A DNA stretch of 64,000 nt from Apricaphanius iberus (Eukaryota; Chordata; Actinopteri; Cyprinodontiformes; Aphaniidae), in the NCBI GenBank assembly GCA_028564705.1, contig JAPXFQ010002718.1:1550001-1614000 (forward strand). Reading direction: 5' to 3'. Under the pieces are notes generated by a model that saw only the letters and a program-made list of their open reading frames with translations, searched no databases and had not been told where the DNA came from. Of this stretch, positions 35,343-44,967 are shown one piece after another. Each line of letters starts with the position of its first letter. Position 1 is the stretch's first letter. A program made the translations under genes and the position numbers.

Positions 35343-36365
35343 ATGAAGATGGAGCATCCGTTCTCCCCTCTGCCTCAGTTCCTCGCCCTGCCTCCGATTC
35401 CGTGGTCCCGGTGGTATGAGTCTTTTCAGATGTTCGTAGTGGCGGTTGGCCTAGCTGATGCTACAGACGAGCGGCTAAAGGCTATGCTCATCCACAGCCT
35501 GGGAGCAGAGGGACAACGCATCGGACCTTCACGGACATACGCGGACTGTCACGTTATTAGCCGGGCACTTCGCCGCCTCCTAGAGCGTTTCTCTATCACA
35601 GACAATGTGGGCTCCACTATTCTGACGGTTACCACGCCGTGGCAGCACAGATGGCCATCGCTCTTCACCGGACTGGGCTGTCTTCCTGCTTTTAACCACC
35701 AGCCCCTTATCGACCTAGCTGTGCCTCCCGTCATCCAACCTCTGCACCGGCTGCCCCTGGCCCTGCGCGATGACGTAACGTCAGAGCTTCAAAAACTGCT
35801 GGACTCTGGCATTATTGAACGTGTCAACTCATCGCCTTCGATATCCAACCTGGTGGTGGCGAAGAAGAAGTCAGGTGGTTTACACCCCTGCGTTGAGCTC
35901 AGACAGGTGAACAAGGCAGTCATACCAGACAGATATCCGCTGCCCACGATGGAAGAGCTGTCAGCCAAGTTCCACGGGTCGACAGTATTCTCCAAGCTGG
36001 ACCTGCGACAAGGCTATCTGCGGGTTCCTCTACACCCGGACAGCCGCAACCTCACCTCCTTTGGAACACACACTTTTCTCCTTGCAGCACCTGCCATCAA
36101 GTTTGTCGGGTTTCGTTTGGGCGCAGATGGAGTGAGTCCCCTTCACTCAAACGTAGATGCCGTCCTGCGCCTGCCTGAACCCTCCCTCCCAGCCCAACTA
36201 TCATCATTCCTGGGGATGACCGCCTTTTACCTGTGTTTCCTCCCACGCTATTCAGAAACCACTGCACCACTACGTGCTCTCCTTAGCAAGATGTGCCCTG
36301 GTCTTGGACACCTGCATGCTCTGGAGCAGTTCATAGCTTATTTTCCCACCAGTGCTTGTTTGTGA
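35343..36365 (+). pseudogene. Gypsy-2 gag fragment fused to RT fragment
   Basis: The frame begins with a short gag-like segment (PPIPWSRWYESFQMFV) and then, without protease, passes straight into RT: LQKLLDSGIIERVNSS, NLVVAKKKSGGLHPC, STVFSKLDLRQGYLRVPL. The palm segment with YxDD is deleted; the text jumps from TSFGTHTF to APAIKFVGFRL and on to the connection motif SSFLGMTAFYLCFLPRYS. So two internal deletions produced an in-frame but non-catalytic fusion of 341 codons. The frame ends at 36363-36365. Confidence 0.88.
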
Positions 36366-36853
36366 CCTGTGATGCATCTAACAGTGCGGTCGGTGCTGTA
36401 CTTTCCCAGCTCCAGCAGGGTACAGAGCGCCCAGTGGCATTCGCTTCTAGATCGCTCACCCCAGCTGAACAGAAGTACTCGGTCGGGGAGAGAGAAGCGC
36501 TTGCCTGCGTCTGGGCATGTGAAGGCCTCTGCGCCTATATCGGTGGTCTGAGAAACTGCAGGCATATAACTTCACCACACAGTTCAGGCCTGGACACTTT
36601 TCAGGACCCTTCAGAGCCAGAGCTGGTCCTAATGCTACACACACCCCTCCACCACCTTTTCCCTGCAGGAGCTCCATGCTGCATCTGCACACGAACCTGT
36701 TTTTACCCAGCTCTGCACGTTCATCCCGCAAGGGCTGGCCCAACAGAGTCTCTGATGGACTGGCTCCCTTCGACCGTGTTAAAGATGACCTCTCCTGCTG
36801 AAAAGATGTCTGTGTCGCAAGAGGACTATGCACTGTTGTCCCCTCTGCTTTAA
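36300..36853 (+). pseudogene. Gypsy-2 RNase H remnant
   Basis: In a shifted frame the RNase H motifs FVTCDASNSAVGAVLSQLQ and KYSVGEREALACVWACE are present. The first D of the active site (CDAS) and the E in GERE can be seen. The end of the domain is garbled after about 36560. Confidence 0.82.
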
Positions 36854-36855
36854 GG

Positions 36856-37593
36856 GCACGTATCCTGTCCATGGCACATGAAGGTCACCTGGGAGTTGTC
36901 ATGGTCAAACAACGGTGCAGAGATCTGGTTTGGTGGCCAGGCATCGACAGGGACATAGAGACAATCGTGAAAAATTGTACAGCCTGCCTGACAAGCGGTA
37001 AGATGGGCCCACCCCCCACTACACCCTTGCGATCCCTGCCTTGGCCATTCGTCTGCGGCGAACTCCACAGCATTCCTCAACATCAACGCTTCCTCCTGGT
37101 CGTCTATGATCTCCACTCCAAATGGCCTGAGGTGCTGCCGACCAGCACAGTCACCACCAGAGTGGTTACCGATTTCCTCTCCTCCCTCTTTGCCCGTTGG
37201 GGTATGCCGAACACCATCACCACTGACAATGGGCCCCAGTTCATTTCAGCTGACTTTGCTGCCTTCACCGCAGGGAGGGGCATCAAACATGTCAGGACCG
37301 CCTTCTATCATCCACAGGCCAATGGCAGTGTGGAGCAGTTTAACCAGACCCTCAAGAACGGACTCAGAGCACACCTGGCAGATGGCCTCCAGTTCGCAGC
37401 AGCTCTTCAGAACATCCTTCTCCACTATAGGGCAACACCCCACACCACGACAGGCTGCTCCCCAGCCCTCCTAATGCTAGGACGGGAACTGCAACTTCAC
37501 CTGGATCCTCAACGCCCACCAACGGGGAACGACCCAGCAGTTGAACCTTCTGGGGGTGACAGAGTGGCAGCTCACCAGCACCGCATGAAATAG
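36856..37593 (+). pseudogene. Gypsy-2 integrase remnant
   Basis: The zinc-binding motif is visible as HEGHLG and later CTACL. The core includes FLLVVYDLHSKWPEVLP, TTDNGPQF (D) and NGSVEQFNQ (E), then the TPHTTTGCSPALLMLGREL block. Upstream, where the first catalytic Asp is expected before GEL, the text reads FVCGEL, so that residue seems lost. Otherwise open for 240 codons up to a TAG at 37591-37593. Confidence 0.88.
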
Positions 37594-38007
37594 ACGTTTG
37601 ACATTAAGCATCGTGTGAAACACCCTGCCCTTGCCGTACAGGATTGGGTTCGGGTTAGTCAACCCAATTGGTCCCACAAGCTGCTGTCATTGTGGTCCAC
37701 GCCACAGCAGATCACCCGCAGCTGGGACCAGCCACTTTCCGCCTGGCTGATGGATCACGCTGGTGGGTCCTTCTGGCATGCAAGTTCTCTGTGACGGGTG
37801 GCATCACCTTCCCCCTCGGAACAGCCAGCTGCACCCGACCCATGTCCCATGGGTGGGGATTTGGACTTTCCGGACGAGCAGCTGGAAGTTCCGGCTGGGC
37901 GTCCACTGGAACCAGATCTGCCGGCCAGACCACTTCAGCTGGGACATCGCCCTGTGCGGATCCGCCAGAGACCTTCTTATCTTGGTGACTATATTACAGA
38001 CTTTTAA
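37594..38007 (+). pseudogene. Gypsy-2 pol C-terminal tail
   Basis: Frames after the stop continue with pol-tail-like sequence (VKHPALAVQDWVRVS; later PVRIRQRPSYLGDYITDF ending at 38007). At least one more frameshift separates the pieces. The remaining 177 bp to the 3' LTR are untranslated. Confidence 0.65.
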
Positions 38008-38184
38008 ATGTTTATGAGTTTTGGACTTGCAGTTAGTGCATAGCCTGCCATGTGGCAGAATACTCCACAAGGCTATGCTGGTAAACCAGCAGTCTACCTG
38101 GTTTATCCAGTCAGTTTGGTTCTGTCCAGGCCTTGAATTGTTTTGGTTATGTTTGATTCAGATTTCTACAAAGGGGAGAGTAAA

Positions 38185-38334
38185 TGTGGTGTACAACTGT
38201 GCGCGACCTTTTAGCAGGGTTCGCCACAGAGTGACGTCACTCCAGCGAGACAAGCCTGGTGTTAAGAATGCTGCAGTCCTATAATGAAAGCTAGCCTAAT
38301 AATACAGTCGTGGTCCGTGTATTCTCTGGACATA
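38185..38334 (+). repeat. 3' LTR of Gypsy-2
   Basis: One base longer than the 5' LTR (extra T after AGCAGGG). Differences also lie at GCGACATG versus GCGAGACA and ATAATAAAAG versus ATAATGAAAG. Confidence 0.93.
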
Positions 38335-38339
38335 ATGCC

Positions 38340-38659
38340 TTGGCCTCAGGCATCTTAAGGAGGGTTTTTCTGACGATTCCTGCATGAACTGCAGTATAAT
38401 GCCTCGGACAGTGGGGGTTGCAATGCTGACTGAGGTGGGGCGACTGTCGGACCCCACGTCATCACCCGACTGGCTGGCCCCAGCCCAGCAACGGGCTCCA
38501 GCTCTGACTGGCCGATCTAGACGTCGGGCTGCTGAGACCCCAGGCCCCAACCCCTGGAAGAAGGCTAGGGGGTCCGGGCTTGCCTCCAGAGTGGACCAAT
38601 TGACTTACAGCAGTAGCACGTCATACGCAACTGTTAGCCACCGCTGTAAACAATATAAT
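38340..38659 (+). pseudogene. DIRS gag-like ORF, middle part
   Basis: Continuation of the frame begun at 35106 after one copy of the ATGCC duplication. It has SCMNCSIMPR, then a Pro/Arg/Ser-rich stretch (TGRSRRRAAETPGPNPW). It is cut again at about 38660 by a MITE. Confidence 0.75.
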
Positions 38660-39249
38660 CCTTTCCACCAGAGGCGAAAGCAGCATGAGTTTGCCCCGTC
38701 ACAGGAGCATAATGTCACAGTACTTTTCTAAATATATGCAGGAGTCCTATTTTCTACGCCTGTGAAACGTGTAAATTGCGACATTTTGGATAGGGGAAGA
38801 CAGGAAATCAGATGGCTCGGCATCTGGAAATTTTCAAAATAAAACAAAGGTGCTTTTTTCTGGTAGCTTTACTTTACTACCTGTGAGAAGTCAGTGGGTT
38901 GCGTGAGGGTCTACATTACCTAGGATCTCCACTAACATTATTCATTTTGCACTTCGAGGGATTTTGCATATTCCCTGACATAAACTTATTGGCGAATGTA
39001 AAACGGACAGAACATAAAACACGGACCTTTTGGAGCCATCTTGTAGTCTTTTTCTTGCTTGTTGTTGCGTTTACTGACGAAACCACGCGTGATTTTGCTG
39101 ATCTGGCATGATTTCGGGCTCTTTCGCTGACAGCTGCTTCCCTGCTGCTACATGCTGCTGACGCCCCCCGTGAAAAGGGCCATGCAGCAGAATACGCGAG
39201 TAAAACGTGCTGCTCCTGTAACATGCTGCTGACACGTCCAGTGGAAAGC
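38660..39249. mobile_element. MITE inserted in the DIRS gag region
   Basis: The two ends are inverted copies. CTTTCCACC...AAAGCAGCATGAG...CACAGGAGCA (38661-38708) pairs with the reverse complement of TGCTCCTGTAACATGCTGCTGACACGTCCAGTGGAAAG (39211-39248). The interior (about 500 bp) is AT-rich and non-coding, unlike the GC-rich DIRS sequence on both sides. Superfamily not assigned; a target duplication was not clear. Confidence 0.65.
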
Positions 39250-40135
39250 CCCGGTCATCCACAGGCTTACCCTAGGGTCTACCTTAGGTCCCAGTACACA
39301 CGCCCACAGCCTGCTCAGCGGCAGACGCAGACCTTTCGGGCACCCGAGGAATTGCCCTCTGGGCAGCCTCACCCCTCTTATGCAACCCGTCGTACCCCCA
39401 GAGCCTTTAGAGGCCGGGGGGCCCGGCGTCGAGGCCCCGGGGATGGCCGTCTAAAAGCTAAATTATTGGGCTGCTTCTATTAGGGACCCATGGGTGCTTT
39501 CCACCTTGAACCGCGGATACAAACTTCAATTCCGATGCCAGCCCCCAACCTGTGGCCGGGTCAAGATGACCATCATTCGCGACCCGGCAAAAGCCCAAGC
39601 CCTCGCCCAGTAGTTGTCTTCCCTCCTGTACAAGGATAACATCAGGCCAGTAGATACCCTATTGCAGCCCGGGGGGGGGTTCTACTCAACCTACCTTCTG
39701 GTAGCAAAGAAAGATGGTGGACTCCACCCTATCCTCGACCTGAGGGATCTCAATAGGTTCCTGAAGGTCCTGAGGTTCCACATGCTAACCACTGCAGAGG
39801 TTCTGCTTACGGTTGCCAGAGGAGAGTGATTTACATCAGTAGACCTGAAGATGCCTACTTCCACGTCCCTATAGCGCCACATCACCGGCAGTTTCTGCGG
39901 TTCGCTTTTCAGGGGCATAATTTTCAGTTCAGGGTGCTCCCATTCGGTCTTTCCCTTTCCCCTCGGTTGTTCACGAGATGTGTGACGCCAGCCCTCTTGC
40001 ACCTGCAGTCGCTGGCATGAAGATCCTGCCGTATCTGGACGACTGGCTCGTCTGTACACCATCCCAGTATGAGGTGGCCTTGGATACAGCATGTCTCCTT
40101 CCCATGTGGCCCGCTTGGGCCTCCTGGTGCATTTT
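39250..40135 (+). pseudogene. DIRS gag end and reverse transcriptase
   Basis: First a Gly/Arg/Pro-rich gag C-terminus (RAFRGRGARRRGPGDG). RT begins in a frame with FYSTYLLVAKKDGGLHPIL and LRDLNRFLKVLRFHML. After a TGA (39827-39829) it continues with DAYFHVPIAPHHRQFLRFAF and FRVLPFGLSLSPRLFT, the DIRS/LTR palm motifs. A frameshift precedes the active site ILPYLDDWLVC (YLDD codons 40032-40043). Sequence is recognisable to about HVARLGLLV at 40100-40130. Confidence 0.88.
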
Positions 40136-40149
40136 ATGAAGAGTTAAGG

Positions 40150-41315
40150 GCTTTTCACAAATGCCGGCTGCCGGCTATATAGCAGACTACTCATTGAAGT
40201 CCAGCCGGCTACTAATTTATGACCAGGATATGATTCCGTGCAATGCTGTGCACAACGTTAGCACGCCCATCGTATTTTCCCTTTCATACTTCAGCATGAG
40301 TCCCGCTGTGACACGGTTCTATTCTCCGCCAGAATGATATATGAACTGGGGTAGCTTTCAAACTCCGCTGCTCCGCCCGGTCCTAGACGAGGAGCAGAGC
40401 CTCATTTTGGTAATTCAGTCCTCCCTTCAAGCTTTCAATTAGTAAAAATACAAACAGATTCGTAAGAGTGTGTTTTCGTTTGTTTATAAGGGAGAATTAT
40501 TTGCTGTTTATTTATTTAGCCACCACTGCACTGTGAACGTGTTATGAACTGAAAATAAGAGATTTACAACCACAGAAAGCCCATTGATGCCATACTATGC
40601 CAGCTTGTATTGCCTATTTTTCATTTTTAGCTGTGCAATTCAGTTTTTATTGCTACTCTATATGTTGTGTAATGATGATAATTTAGTGATAATAGTACTA
40701 GTAAAGTAATATTATATTTGAGCAAATGTCTGAGTAAATAATATAGCCTGCTTATTATGCAGGCACAAATAACACTAGTAGTTGTAATAATAATAATAAA
40801 AAGTATGAGTAATCTTCTCCTGTTCATGGTTTCCTCCTGCCAAGAGGTGTGAGATAGATGCCACCAAAAAGAAAATACAATCAGCAGACTCTGAGAGGCT
40901 TCTTAAAGAAGAAAAGTGATCAGTTTAAGTGCTTCAGAGTGGTATTAAGATTCTGTATTTATCTTAAAAGGGACATTCATTGTTCAAATCAAACGTTTTC
41001 CAGATTTTTTTATTTTTATGGTGGCATTTTAATGTACATGTACAAGTGTAATATTATTGCTGCTGCAATATTTTGAGTTGGGCATGGACTCTGATCCTGA
41101 ATGGGAAGATAGTGACAAATGGGTAGTTGATTAAAAAGCAGAATGGAGATATGAAACCATTAAGTTTATAATTTATGTTGGAAAAGTCTTTTACTTAAGA
41201 GTATTTTTTTTATTTGCATACATTTTCTGGTGTTTACGACAAAGTTTCAATAAATGGACATGAATATCGTGCTGTTACTTACATGTACATCATATGGTCA
41301 AATGGACATATATTC
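40150..41315. other. Unidentified AT-rich block replacing the middle of DIRS pol
   Basis: The GC-rich DIRS coding sequence stops at about 40135-40150 and resumes at about 41318 (GVPMGSVASRRETL). The AT-rich 1.17 kb between is foreign. It contains a small open frame from the ATG at 40858 (MPPKRKYNQQTLRGFLKKK), which resembles the basic start of some transposase or zinc-finger genes. Termini, repeats or target duplications were not identified. The part of DIRS expected between RT and RNase H is missing, so insertion was accompanied by deletion, or the block was captured by replacement. Confidence 0.5.
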
Positions 41316-41317
41316 TC

Positions 41318-42590
41318 CTCCTAGGCGTTCCTATGGGTTCTGTTGCATCCCGTCGGGAAACCCTCACAACGGACGCCTCCCCCTCAGGGTGGGGTGTTGT
41401 GTGGCAGAACTGGACAGCTCAGGGCCTGTGGTCTGCACAAGACCGCTCACACCATATAAATCTTCTGGAGATGTGGGCTATGTACAGGGCGTTGCAGGTT
41501 TTTCTTCCCATCCTGGGAGGCAGACATGTCTTTGTGCGGTCAGACAATGTCTTGACGGTCTCTCACATAAACCAACAAGGGGGCACCAGGTCTGCACGGC
41601 TATTGCAGGCATCCCAGGACCTCCTGCTATGGGCAGCACCACGCCTGGCCAGCTTGAGGGCAATGTACTTGCCCGGAGAACAGAATTAGGCAGCAGACTT
41701 ACTTTCCCATTGCAAGCACCCACAGGGGGAGTGGTGGCTTGGGCCAGAGGTGGTTCTCAACATCTGGAGATACTGGAGGGTGCACACAGCCAAAAAAAGG
41801 GAGCTTGGGGCAGGTGCCAGGTCCAAAAATATCAGAAGGTGAAATAAAGAAGGAGGCCTGCACATCGCTAACAAAAAAGACTAAACTTTATTAAATAGCA
41901 ACGTTTTAACCCTTCTGGGCCCTTCTCAAGCTTAAAAACAAATGCAGGAAAGCCACCAATAAAAATGCACAGAAAGGCTCAATCAAGACCTAATCAGACC
42001 AATTGGCAGACTGAGTCAACCTGTTGCCCTATTCCCATGACACACCTCCAAACCAATTGACACACACATACCTCTCCCCCAAAAAGATCAAACAAACAGA
42101 TAATTAACATAGAAATGAAATTTGGAAATAGATCAAGCAAAACTAGAGAAAAAGTTTTAGGTCAAAGTCTAGATTTAGACCCCGGGGAGAGGCCTCCTTT
42201 TTTCACCTCTCAACATCTGGGACATCTTCGGCAGGGCGGGGGTGGATCTCTTTGCCTCAGAGGCGTCGACCCATTGCCCCCTCTGGTTCTCGGATGCTCT
42301 CACCCAAAATTGGCCAGAGGTTCTCCTGTATGTGTTTTTGCCAATCCCTCAGATTTTTCTAATGCTACAGAGGGTCCTCACGCACGGTCACAGGCTGCTG
42401 TTGGTAGCTCCCTTCTGCCCGGGAAGAACATGGTTTCCACTGCTGTACAGGCTCTGCAGCAGTCCGCCGTGGCGCCTCCCAGGCAGGAGGGATCTCCTAT
42501 CTCGATTATGTGGCCAGATCTGGCATCCTGACCCGCTCCGCCTCCAGCTGTGGGTCTGGCCACTGCAGGGCCCGACCCGCTGCTGATTGT
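41318..42590 (+). pseudogene. DIRS RNase H and linker region, split by a 440-bp insertion
   Basis: TTDASPSGWGVVWQ starts the RNase H domain; HHINLLEMWAMYRALQ and VRSDNVLTVSHINQQGG follow, with acidic residues in the usual places. A TAG interrupts LRAMYLPGEQN from AADLL. The frame reads EVVLNIW at 41748-41768 and, after the insertion, LNIWDIFGRAGVDLFASEA from about 42210. APFCPGRTWFPLLYRL and LPGRRDLLSRLCGQIWHPD follow, typical of DIRS pol. Confidence 0.87.
41768..42207 (-). mobile_element. 440-bp retroelement insertion with 13-bp target duplication
   Basis: TCTCAACATCTGG occurs directly before (41755-41767) and after (42208-42220), and the DIRS reading frame is interrupted exactly there. On the minus strand the insert contains GAAGGGCCCAGAAGGGTTAAAACGTTGC followed by AATAAAGTTTAGTC. 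A GAAGGC...CGAAACGTTGC...AATAAAG arrangement is characteristic of Penelope-like element termini in fish. No protein is encoded. The size, target duplication and orientation fit a truncated or solo terminus of such an element; family assignment is from memory. Confidence 0.6.
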
Positions 42591-43500
42591 ATGAGAACAG
42601 GTGGCGGCCGTTTACTGGATGGTGTTCAGACGAGGGTGAGGACCCTGTACACTGTTCAGTTCCAAAGATTTTGGAGTTCCACCAGTCACTCCTGGATGGC
42701 GGCCGGTCCCCTGCTACTCTGAGGGTATACTTTGCAGCCATTTCCTCTCGACATGTTCGGGTTAACAACACTTTGGGGCGTCACAGAATGGGGTCCCTTT
42801 TCCTGAAGGGCGCGTGGCGGTTACAGCCCCCAGCATGGAATGTGCACCTGGTGCTCGGGGCTTTGTGTTTGCCCCCTTTTGAACCCCTGCCTCAGGCAGA
42901 GCTGAAGTGGATCTCTACTAAAATGGCCTTACTCCTTTTCCATTGCGTCAGCGAAGCGTGTTGGGGAGCGTCAAGCTGTGTTGGTGAGTGACTCATGTCT
43001 GAGGTGGAACTCAGACGGCTCGGGGGTTACCCTATGGCCAAAGGTTCTGTCAGCATCAACCCTCAACCGAACTATCCACCTAGCACAATTTAATCCTCCT
43101 GAAGGGGAGGACAGATTACAAGTGCCTATGCCCTGTGCAGGCTCTGAAGGTATATGTGGCTGTGACTGCTGGTATCAGACAGTCTGATCAGCTCTTCCTC
43201 TGCTATGGTGGTCCCAGGAGTGGCTGTGCTCTCTCCAAGCAACGGTTGTCCCATTCGGTGGTGGACGTCATCACCCAGGAGTATAACAGAAGTGGTCGCC
43301 CCCTGGGTACCCATCCAGGGTTAGTTTCCCCTCTGCCAGGGCAGTCTCCACATCATGGCCGGCCTTGCGCGGCATGCACCTAGAAGACATCTGTGCCGCA
43401 GCATCATGGGCATCCAGGTTTTACCGGGTGAATATTGCCACTCCCTATTCATTGGGGGTGGTCCTGGTACCGGACTCTGCGGGTTCCTCCCAATGAGGTA
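42590..43500 (+). pseudogene. DIRS tyrosine recombinase remnant
   Basis: The N-terminal helix region reads LEFHQSLLDGGRSPATLRVYFAAIS. Later frames give LRWNSDGSGVTLWPKVLSAS, FNPPEGEDRLQVPM, SDQLFLCYGGPRSGCALSKQRLSHSVVDVI and finally ICAAASWASRFYRVNIAT, where the FYRVN tyrosine (codon 43422-43424) is the likely nucleophile. A few residues usual before RFY are missing. The recombinase would insert the circular cDNA without a target duplication. At least two frameshifts are present. Confidence 0.85.
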
Positions 43501-43535
43501 TGTGCAGGAGTTCTTCGTGACTTTTCTGGTATGGG

Positions 43536-43634
43536 TCATTCAGTGCTTAAGGCACCGCCTCTGGCGGTCAGTAGGGATGAAATAGAACGAAACCTACATA
43601 TGTAACTACAGTTCTATGAATCCCGAATGACCGC
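43536..43634 (-). repeat. DIRS internal complementary region
   Basis: 43536-43585 is the reverse complement of the left end 34329-34378 with one mismatch. 43587-43634 is an inverted copy of the right end 43804-43850 (AACGAAACCTACATATGTAAC...CCCGAATGACC). The two extremities are thus joined in the order expected of a circle junction. Confidence 0.9.
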
Positions 43635-43685
43635 CAGAGCGTTCTGTCACTCAGAATCTTTCTGCACTCGTGAGAAGATTCTGCA

Positions 43686-43850
43686 GGAATAGATCCTCTG
43701 ATGTCACCGGAAGGTCTCGGTGGTCATCACGGGTTCACACGTGACATTGTTGGTATAAACACTCGACCTGCGCATGTACGAGATGGATCATTCAGTACTT
43801 AAGGCATTCGGGTTTCATAGAAACGCAGTTACATACATAACTTTCGTTTT
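43686..43850 (-). repeat. Right inverted terminal repeat of the DIRS element
   Basis: Reverse complement of the left terminal repeat over 43686-43806. The last 44 bases (GGCATTCGGGTTTCATAG...CTTTCGTTTT) are not at the left end but are mirrored in the internal complementary region. The asymmetry is normal for DIRS1-like elements. Confidence 0.88.
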
Positions 43851-44967
43851 AACCCATTAACCACACCACTCAGACTCTGCTTCACATCATTAACCAATAG
43901 AGATGGCTGATTGGGCCCTAGCCTGTTAAAGACTACCCAACTGGCTTGCAGTTGGGGTGGCAGCTGATGTCCGTGCTTTTTTCTACCTTGGTTCGGTCTC
44001 GCTTCACAGCACTTTGAATGTTTGTTTGATTATTACAACTTTGTAGCTGTTTGGTCAACAGCTTTAGGGTTTGAAATAAGTGTAAAAGGGTTTTTGTTTT
44101 TCATAGTAGCAGCTACACACTTAATTTTGATTACTCCCTTTTGTTAAACAATCTAACGTGCTGATCCTAGCTGAGCTTTATTTAGCCTTCCTTAGTAAAA
44201 AAATGTTTTATTGGAAGCTGGACTGAGTTTCATAAGTTTAATTATTTTGCCCCTGTATTTTTAAGGGTTCTCTTTGCTGGTGTTTTGGGGCTCCTTTTTT
44301 TGTGGATGATGTTCTAACACTTGGACTGTGGATTCCAGTGCTGTTATTTTTGTATTGAACCTTTTTACTTATTAAATACTTGTACTCCACCATTTAACAC
44401 CTGACTCAGAATTTTTATGTTAAACCCCCTAGGTCAGCCAGGGCATAACATATGGCAAAGGTTTGCTTAGGGACCATCAACAAATTATGTTGCAGCTCAA
44501 GGCATTTGCGCCTTTTTGTGGTTTGAAAGGAGAGAAACACTGATAGGGTGATAAGGTCAGCGCTAATGGGTCTGTGTTAATGATTTGTTCAGAGTAGGTA
44601 GTGCCTGTTGTATTAAGCTAACTTTTCGACTATAATGAAAGAAATGAGGGGACATTTTTTGTTTTTAACCAAACTTTTGACTCCTGTTTTTCCATCGCAT
44701 CACACATCTATCGATCAATAGATGTAGATAGCTATCGAATTATCGACCAGCCCTAGAATACAGCTGCAAGGCTCTTTTTCCTTCTATGTCATCAGTAGCA
44801 TAGTTTCATTTCCATATCCAGCATTAATCTAAGGTTTATTTCCAGAAGGCGAATTTTGTATCCATACTCTGGAGCTTTTTCTCCAAGGCATTGTTTCTTT
44901 GGAGCAGCTTATCAAAGTTTTCAGCTGAGTAGTACATGATGTTAATCAACCATCCCTCGCAGTCCTT
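43851..44967. other. Non-coding intronic DNA with a hAT-like terminus
   Basis: No gene recognised. TATCGACCAGCCCTA at 44741-44755 is the inverted counterpart of the TAGGGCTGAGCGATA motif at 33204-33218 with two mismatches. Confidence 0.4.

Larger units (their letters stand above)
35185..38334 (+). mobile_element. Ty3/Gypsy retrotransposon nested in the DIRS gag (Gypsy-2)
   Basis: Near-identical direct LTRs (35185-35333 and 38185-38334) flank a 2.85-kb interior. A perfect 5-bp target duplication ATGCC lies at 35180-35184 and 38335-38339. By hand count the LTRs differ at about six positions including one indel (about 4 %), so this insertion is younger than Gypsy-1. A purine-rich tract AAAGGGGAGAGTAAA (38170-38184) abuts the 3' LTR as a polypurine tract should. 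ATTGGCGATGAAG after the 5' LTR is the likely primer-binding region. Internal deletions remove most of gag, all of the protease and the YxDD part of RT. Confidence 0.95.
34329..43850 (+). mobile_element. DIRS-type tyrosine-recombinase retrotransposon with nested insertions
   Basis: The left terminus (34329-34486) and right terminus (43686-43850) are inverted copies rather than direct LTRs. An internal complementary region at 43536-43634 matches the reverse complement of the left extremity (34329-34378, 49 of 50 bases) followed by an inverted copy of the right extremity (43804-43850). That is the DIRS1 topology, in which the region templates circle closure. The coding order is gag-like (35106-, interrupted), reverse transcriptase, RNase H and a tyrosine recombinase in place of a DDE integrase. 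No flanking target duplication was seen, as expected for recombinase-mediated insertion. Stops, shifts and at least four foreign insertions make it defective. Without them the element would be roughly 5-5.5 kb. Confidence 0.92.

Noticed and set aside
36885..37443. Minus-strand and alternative-frame ORFs in the Gypsy-2 integrase region
   Set aside because: Shadows of the integrase coding sequence, which carries the recognisable motifs.
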